This document shows, piece by piece, positions 58,043 through 64,000 of a stretch of 64,000 bases of DNA; position 1 is the first letter of the stretch; each line of letters begins with the position of its first letter. Location of the stretch: contig JAHFWL010000431.1 of assembly GCA_021292165.1 (NCBI GenBank), positions 124,001 to 188,000 of the forward strand, read 5' to 3'. The stretch comes from Shinisaurus crocodilurus. Lineage: Eukaryota > Chordata > Lepidosauria > Squamata > Shinisauridae. The notes below the pieces were generated by a model. The model was not told the DNA's origin, made no database searches, and saw only the letters and a program-made list of their open reading frames with translations. Position numbers and translations under genes: made by a program.

Positions 58043-59071
58043 ATGATACCAAGCACTCTCCCTTCAGAGATCAAGCTCGTGCTACAAGAAGCTTGGAAAC
58101 TGTCCACTAAAGCTTCCTATGCAAGGAAATGGAAAGCCTTCTGTGAGTACCTTGGTCTCATTGAAGTACCCTACTCTAGTGCTCCTATCCATCAAGTGCT
58201 GCAGTTCTTCCTCCATTTGCAACACAAAGGACTTAAGACGAGCTCGTTAAGGGTTTATTTAGCTGCCTTATCAGCTTACCATGATGGGCAAGATGGATTT
58301 ACTTTGTTTTCAAACCCATTAGTCAAGCGCTTTATGAAAGGATTAAAGAACATAGCACCTTCATTTAGAGCAATTACTCCAGTTTGGGACCTACAATTAG
58401 TGCTCCAAGTGCTCATGTCTAAGCCATTCGAGCCAATGGCTACAACAGATCTTCGTTTAGTAACTTTTAAGACCGCTTTTCTTATTGCCATCACCTCCGC
58501 TCGCAGAGCCTCGGAGCTGGCAGCTCTAAGGGTGGATTCACCGTACCTTAGTTTCCACAAGGAAAAGGTGGTGTTACGCCCGGACTTAACTTTCCTCCCT
58601 AAAGTCGTGTCTACTTTCCATTTAAATCAAGACATCATATTGCCAGCATTCTTTCAAGCTCCAACGTCTCCATTGGAGCATCAGCTGCACATGTTGGACG
58701 TACGAAGGGCGCTAATATTTTACAAGTCCCGTACTGAGTCCATCAGGAAGTCTCCCCGTCTTTTCGTTTGTTATGGTGGACCCTCCAAAGGTTTCCCGGT
58801 CTCGAGCCAGCGGTTGTCTTCTTGGATAGTGAACTGCATTGAGTTGGCTTACAAACTCAAAAGACAATTGCTGCCGGGTTCGGTACGAGCTCACTCTACT
58901 AGAGCTGTGTCAACCTCGACGGCCTTTGCAAGAGGCGTCTCGATGACGGAAGGTTGTAAGGCGGCTACATGGTCCACGCCTTCGACGTTCGTGACGCATT
59001 ACCAGGTCGATGTCCGATCCCAGAGGGACAATACATTTGGCAGAGCTGTCCTTTCCTCGGTCCTGCAATAA
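58043..59071 (+). CDS. DIRS element 2 tyrosine recombinase, open frame
   Basis: A 342-aa frame without stops. The N-terminal core-binding region (about residues 10-105) includes SYARKWKAFCEYL and the helical LRVYLAALSAYH. The catalytic domain has the first Arg in SARR (residues 152-155), H284 and R287 in HSTR, a Trp in ATW (308-310) and the catalytic tyrosine Y320 in THYQVD. This is the R-H-R-Y set of tyrosine recombinases. The enzyme would join the circular DNA copy to a target with little or no target duplication. It is the last gene of the element, and the internal complementary region begins about 45 bases after its stop. The other genes are broken, so it could act only in trans. The start is the first ATG, and a slightly upstream start is possible. 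Confidence 0.9.
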   Translation: MIPSTLPSEIKLVLQEAWKLSTKASYARKWKAFCEYLGLIEVPYSSAPIHQVLQFFLHLQHKGLKTSSLRVYLAALSAYHDGQDGFTLFSNPLVKRFMKGLKNIAPSFRAITPVWDLQLVLQVLMSKPFEPMATTDLRLVTFKTAFLIAITSARRASELAALRVDSPYLSFHKEKVVLRPDLTFLPKVVSTFHLNQDIILPAFFQAPTSPLEHQLHMLDVRRALIFYKSRTESIRKSPRLFVCYGGPSKGFPVSSQRLSSWIVNCIELAYKLKRQLLPGSVRAHSTRAVSTSTAFARGVSMTEGCKAATWSTPSTFVTHYQVDVRSQRDNTFGRAVLSSVLQ

Positions 59072-59115
59072 TCTCGACACCGACCCTCCTCCGGTAAGTC
59101 AGCTTGCTACTCTGC

Positions 59116-59207
59116 CCATATGTGTGATGCGCAGAGACCACGAAGAAGGAGGACAGGTTGCTTACCTGTAACTGTGGTTCTTCGACTGGTCATCTGTGCA
59201 GTCACAC
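59116..59207. repeat. DIRS 2 internal complementary region
   Basis: 59116-59148 (CCATATGTGTGATGCGCAGA onward) complements the left end near 52660-52690. 59152-59207 (GACAGGTTGCTTACCTGTAA onward) complements the right end near 59521-59577. Confidence 0.95.
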
Positions 59208-59584
59208 AACCCGCCCAGCCGTCCCTGCATTGGTGTCACTGTCGAGTTCGCTGGTGTACTGAATCGGGGCACTTGGGTATACAATTGTCGATACCGTGTA
59301 ACACCATCGAATTCGTCTTTCGGTATTGATTCATGCACTGGGAAAACTTTTTCCTATATGTTCTCCCTTAACTATGGGATCGCGATGGCGGTCTCAGGGG
59401 AACTGAGGGAGATGGCGGGAACCCGTGAAAGGAGACACGAGGGGGGAGGGGTTCCCGCCCAAATTTGCCTCAGCTTTAGAATCTTCCCGAAGCGGCCTCC
59501 GCGCAGGCGCAGAGCCCATATGTGTGACTGCACAGATGACCACTCGAAGAACCACAGTTACAGGTAAGCAACCTGTCCTTCTAG

Positions 59585-60585
59585 TGAAAAATGGCACATG
59601 GAGTAGAAAAGCAGCAATGTGGAGAGGGATGCGTAACACGAGATCCATGTTGGAGTTTTACTCCTGTTACCAAGTGCTGCTGTTTGGTATCCTTGTATCA
59701 AGGTGACTACCAATTGTTAAAATAACAACAAAGTAACTTTATTTTTATTTTATTATTAACTTGGTTAGATTCTTAGATTCCCCTTCCCGGTCTTTTTTCA
59801 ATACAATACAAATAGTAAACACTTCTCTCATCCTTCCCTTGTTCCCATTAAGTTTATTAATGATGAGCGAAAACATTGAGCAGTATCCAGTGCTGTCCAT
59901 TCACCAGTGGGAGCACCGCTAGCACAACAGGAAGTTAGCGGTTCCCAGTGCAACTGGAAATGAGCTGATTTGCTCATTTACAGAACAGGGCAATTCAGCA
60001 GAGCTCACAGAAGGAAGCTCCATTGACCTATCCTGTTCCGGAAATCAGTGTCTCGGCTCATTTCCAAGGTTGATTTAGGAAGAGCTAGCTTCCTGTTGTG
60101 CTGGCAGTCTGTCCCATTGGCACAACAGAATGAGCAGAGTGCAATGGCAGTATTGGATACTGCCCATAATTATCAAGTCCAAGTTCCAGCTCGGTGAGCT
60201 GTCATACCCAGCAACTATCATGCAGCCTATATGTTTCTTTCCACTTCCTAAAGTAATTAATAATTGCATATTGAGCCAAGCCTGTTGTTCAACAGAGCCC
60301 TGTTTCAAGTAGACCAAAGGGAGAGTTTTGAGAAGGCAATCATGATTGACCATGAGGGATAACTTTTTTTTTAAACAAACCAAAAACAAGCATATTCATA
60401 TCCACAGAGATGAAGCTGCCATGCCAATAAGATAATTGTGTATCTGAGAAACAGCTGCTGTCTCTGATATGCCAAAGCAAATCTGCATTGCATTGGAAAA
60501 AACCTTGCCTGGAGTGATCAGTTGGCAGGTGAGTCGCTGTATGGCAGTCATGCAGACTGGGAAAAAAGTTTTGTTGGGCTGATTA
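59585..60585. other. DHRSX intron 1: nothing coding seen
   Basis: Short frames without domains. No repeat was recognised. Confidence 0.45.
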
Positions 60586-60589
60586 TTTT

Positions 60590-60755
60590 ATTTATTTATT
60601 TAATTACATTTCTATACTGCCAATAGCCAAAGCTCCCAGGGTTGTTGTGAGGATAAAATGGAGAGGAGGAGGATTATGTAAGCCGCCTTGAGTTCCTTGT
60701 AGGAAAAAAGGCGGGGTATAAATGTAATAAATAAATAAATAAATAAATAATAGTG
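60590..60755 (+). repeat. SINE 3' part with (AAAT)n tail
   Basis: GGTTGTTGTGAGGATAAAAT, TATGTAAGCCGCCTTGAG, GGCGGGGTATAAATG, then (AAAT)n. At the left, TATTTATTTAATTACATTTC suggests a junction with another repeat tail. Confidence 0.75.
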
Positions 60756-61139
60756 GCTTAAATTATGTGAAAACTGAAAAATGTGTATTCATATTACTTT
60801 AAATAGCACCATCAATGTCCATGATGCTTTACAGAGACTCACAAGCATTCATAATGTTGACATTGAGGAAGGTGATTGGTAACAGTGAAGAGGGAGATGG
60901 CTAGCTGGTGATAGTGAGCAAATGCAGTTACATGTGAGCACTCCGCATGCTTTAATTGCATGAAAGGGGATCCACAACATGTAGGAAGGGGCAGCAGGGC
61001 TATGCCACTGTCCCTGCTACTTAAGGCTGTGTGACTTCCTTGCCCCCATTTCTGCTGTCCAAGCCATGAGTGTGGATGTTTTGAGAGGGGGAAGCCTACG
61101 TGCTTAGACTTATATGGGAACTGGACATCCAATTCACAG

Positions 61140-61220
61140 GGTTCCAGCTCCCATGGAAGCCTGTATATGCGGGGATCTGCAGGCCATGGAAGCCTGTATA
61201 TGCGGGGATCTGCAGGCCAG
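61140..61220 (+). repeat. Short tandem duplication
   Basis: A 40-bp unit containing CCATGGAAGCCTGTATATGC and GGGGATCTGCAGG occurs twice in tandem, at about 61150-61189 and 61187-61218. Confidence 0.8.
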
Positions 61221-61289
61221 ATCTCCACGTCTCAATTATGGGTGTTGGAGGTGGGGCCAGGGCCAGCATGCATCCCCTTCATATGATTA

Positions 61290-62415
61290 GCTTTGGGTAT
61301 ATGGTTCCACCAGGTTATTAGATGGAGCGTACAGGGAAGTTATATTAAATCAAATGCAGCTCAGAGTGTGGGCACAATTCTCCGCTTCTTCTTTATGAAA
61401 GGTGGGAAATATTTACCTGCTGCCATTCGGGTGTTTAAAGCTAAGACTCGGTCACAGACCCTTTCTGGAGCACCTATATGGTTTCCCTACTCCAAGAACT
61501 CACTTGAGGGCATTCAAACTTATTTTTTGAGAGCAATATTTGGTGTTCCTAGGTGTGTTGCAGGGGCAGCCCTTGATTTAAAGGCTGGAATTAATTCATT
61601 GCAATGCATGACATGGATATTTTCTATCCACTGTTGGCTTCGCTGTCATTGGGTACTCCCTCCTGATTCACTGGCCTCTTAAGGTTTTGTTAGATTCATA
61701 TAAATCTCCGTGGGTAAAGGCTATAGAGAATAAACTTACTTCAATAGGTTTTGCCCCCTCTTATCTTTTCTCTATGGATTTAGATAGTGCCAAATTTATA
61801 GTCAAACAGATTAACAGATATAGACAACCAAGAGCTGCTAAGCGCGGCTCGGGGTCCATGCTCCCCTCAGTCATTGGGCCTTTTGAGATACCCTCCAAGT
61901 AAAGGAATGTCTTACTTGGAGTGGTTAACTATCCCCAAATATAGGGGGGCCTTTTCGTTAGCAAGGTTCAATGCCCTCCCCACAAGCTTACTGGAGGGTA
62001 GATATGGCAAAACTCCTAGGAACACCAGATGTTGCCCGTGCGACAACATGGAGATAGAGTCCATTTTACATGTATTATTTCATTGCAGCTTCTACCAAGG
62101 AGCGAGGAAAGATGTGATACTTCCTATAACGCAGAAGTTCCCTGGTCACTCAATGGAGTCTCTTATGACTATGTTACTTCTTGGCACAAACCAACAAATT
62201 ACGAAGCAAGTAGCGAAATATTTGAACCTGGCTATCACTTCTAGACCCCATATGTTGGTGTGCTAGGCTATTGATTTGTCAATTTCATTATTAATGTGTG
62301 CTATTTATGTATATATATATTGGTCTTTTATCCTTTTATTGTATTACACAGCTGTTGATTAGCTTGTTGATTTTAATTGTGTTATAAATGGTCTGTTGAC
62401 TGTTAATAAAAAAGA
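61290..62415 (+). mobile_element. Non-LTR retrotransposon (LINE) 3' end, clade uncertain
   Basis: Three adjoining broken frames give the C-terminal part of a LINE ORF2. They are TYFLRAIFGVPRCVAGAALD (61520-61580), WVKAIENKLTSIGFAPSYLF (61708-61770) and, in 61874-62266, YLEWLTIPKYRGAFSLARFN followed by a zinc-knuckle-like CCPC ... HVLFHCSFY. Such a C-x-C / H-x4-C motif after the RT is found in several LINE clades. The 3' UTR runs to about 62415 with an AATAAA-like end and no poly(A). The RT catalytic box is not present, so this is a 5'-truncated copy. Confidence 0.75.
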
Positions 62416-62419
62416 TTAG

Positions 62420-64000
62420 CTTGTGAAGAAGGCTGTATTTAGGGTCAGTTATGATACCTGAATGACTGGCAGATATATTTTTTTTCTAAATGAGAATACA
62501 GCAGTCTGAATCTAGTTTCATTCTTTCCTAGGAGCTTGCTAGACAACAGTACTTTCCTGTGTGGGTAATACTTAATTTTTTTTAATGCTGTACTAGCATT
62601 AGCAATATGAAGTGAAATTTCTCTTCCTTGATAGAGGTCTAAGCTGGGGCGAATCTTGGTTTGAGTGTGGTTGGAGAATTGTAGGAGGCATAAACTCTCC
62701 ATTTTGAAAGAGAATAGACCCCACCCCAAGAATAGGCTAATACAAAGTTGAATTAAAATGCACTTATGCCACCATTCCATAAACACATTCTGATTTACCT
62801 GTTCATTTCAAAATGCGCTTTCAATATTGTCTTGAGTAATTGCTGTTCCCTAAATATTTTGATAGTCACAAAATCATGCACTGTGGTGCTTCTGCTTTCT
62901 GCTTATGGCATGCCGTGACCAGGATGGCATGAATGGTGGGGTGGGGATGATGTGTGGATGGACCTAACTTGCGGAGGAAGGTTGACACTGAGGGCCTCTT
63001 GATCCATTCTTCTGCTTTTATTCCCAAATTCCTTCAAACCTTTTTGGTGTAACTGAGATTATAAGGAGGTAAGACTCAATGTAGAATTTAACTTGATCTT
63101 GGAATATGCAAAGCCGAATGGTAGAAAACCAACAGCTGATGGTTCAGTCAGTGTTGGAGCAATACAGGCTCCTTTAAGTGTATGCAGGGAGCTGCTGTGA
63201 GGAGAGTCTCTTTTGTGTGTTGTTCGTTTGTTCTTCTCCCCATATGTCAAAAGTGCCAGCAGCCCTGTGGCACCGCCTTGTTCCTCTGATCCTTTGTGCT
63301 GTCGTCCAAAGCAACCCATTTTATCCATTGTTTCAGGGTAGAAGAAGCTGCTCTCGTTTGACATTACAAAGATACCTCCCAGCTGTTTCCCCCTGCCTTG
63401 TTTCATCCCTGCCTTCAAAGACTATATTGCTCTATGCTGTATACACCTGCTTGTTCAATGAGATCAGATTTTCCCCTCCCCAGCGTTTGGTACAATTCAC
63501 AATTTTAAAGCAAGTAGTCTTGCTAATAAAATGTGTGTCACTTGAATATTTGGGTTTTTAAAAATTGACTTTGTATTTTATTGATTCATGTAAAACCTCT
63601 TAAAATATTTTTTTACCAGAGATATGAAGGCCTGGAAAAATACCATTAAAAAAACGGAGGGTGGGGAACTGTTTCCCTATGAATTTTCTAAAAAACAAAC
63701 AAAACAAAACCCAACCCTGAAAAAAGCTTTTTTAAAAAATCTGCCCCCCCATTTTTTCTGCCCCCCCCCCAAGACCTTTACATCTATATTTTACAAAAAC
63801 AAACACTTAACTTTTAGTGGTTAGTAAAATGTGATAGGCTTATTGCTTCTTGTCTTACAAATCATCCTGATCACCATTAGCTTAATGGCAGTATAGATGT
63901 AAACAGTTGTTTTACATTCAGCTTAACTAACCTTATATAAAAGAATTATGTATGTGGATAGGAGTTATGATCCATTTACTGCTTAATTACTAATTTTTAA
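62420..64000. other. End of window: nothing coding seen
   Basis: AT-rich intron with short frames, C-runs near 63745-63772 and A-rich tracts. No exon, known repeat or RNA gene was recognised. Confidence 0.45.

Larger units (their letters stand above)
52657..59579 (+). mobile_element. DIRS-type retrotransposon, element 2 (interrupted by an LTR-like insert)
   Basis: Inverted terminal repeats of about 147 bp lie at 52683-52829 and 59381-59527 (GCGCCTGCGCGGAGGCCGCT against its complement). An internal complementary region lies at 59116-59207. Without the insert of about 0.95 kb the element is about 6.0 kb, close to element 1, but its proteins and ends differ, so it is another family. Order: leader, gag (broken), RT (one in-frame stop), RNase H (broken), tyrosine recombinase (open). 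The ends are fixed by matching to the internal complementary region, within a few bases. Confidence 0.93.

Noticed and set aside
59120..59200. Possible splice sites (TTACCTGTAA) as a DHRSX exon boundary
   Set aside because: They fall in the internal complementary region of DIRS 2 and recur at its right end.
1..64000. CRISPR arrays, phage, operons or other bacterial systems
   Set aside because: No regularly spaced repeats, no dense coding and no prokaryotic gene families. The repeat content is that of a vertebrate.

Overview
This is a vertebrate nuclear window, most likely from a squamate reptile (lizard or snake). That call rests on intron-rich, repeat-rich DNA with CR1/L3 LINEs, tRNA- and 5S-derived SINEs, Tc1/mariner elements, many short palindromic DNA transposons and two DIRS tyrosine-recombinase retrotransposons. 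No bacterial-style genes, CRISPR arrays or operons are present.

Two host genes are recognisable, both on the + strand. A CpG island at about 19.3-20.1 kb contains the first coding exon of DHRSX (19731-19842). It encodes 37 residues that resemble the mammalian DHRSX N terminus, and it ends in a phase-1 donor. About 9.4 kb downstream lies the complete, uninterrupted coding sequence of ZBED1 (29272-31359, 695 aa), a domesticated hAT transposase. This copies the mammalian arrangement, in which ZBED1 lies in the first intron of DHRSX on the same strand and shares its 5' region. No further DHRSX exon was seen, so everything from about 31.4 kb to the end is read as DHRSX intron 1.

Layout: 1-19.3 kb is upstream DNA made of repeats (5S-SINE, a Tigger-like MITE, a 1.3 kb CR1/L3 RT fragment, a Tc1 copy split by an LTR-like insert, SINEs). 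19.3-20.1 kb is the shared promoter, preceded by a perfect 45-bp inverted repeat. 20.1-29.2 kb is intron with sparse repeats. 29.2-32.8 kb is ZBED1 and its probable 3' UTR. 33-38 kb holds MITEs, a large hairpin and a 5S-SINE. 38.07-44.14 kb is a whole DIRS element inserted in an older 440-bp MITE. 44.5-52.6 kb is sparse intron with MITEs and SINEs. 52.66-59.58 kb is a second, different DIRS element, itself interrupted by an LTR-like insert. 61.3-62.4 kb is the 3' end of a non-LTR retrotransposon.

The most informative material is mobile. Both DIRS elements keep inverted terminal repeats and an internal complementary region matching both ends, which is the hallmark of DIRS circular replication. 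One retains an open tyrosine-recombinase frame and the other an open gag frame. Four copies of a SINE with a 5S rRNA head and a CR1-like tail are also present.
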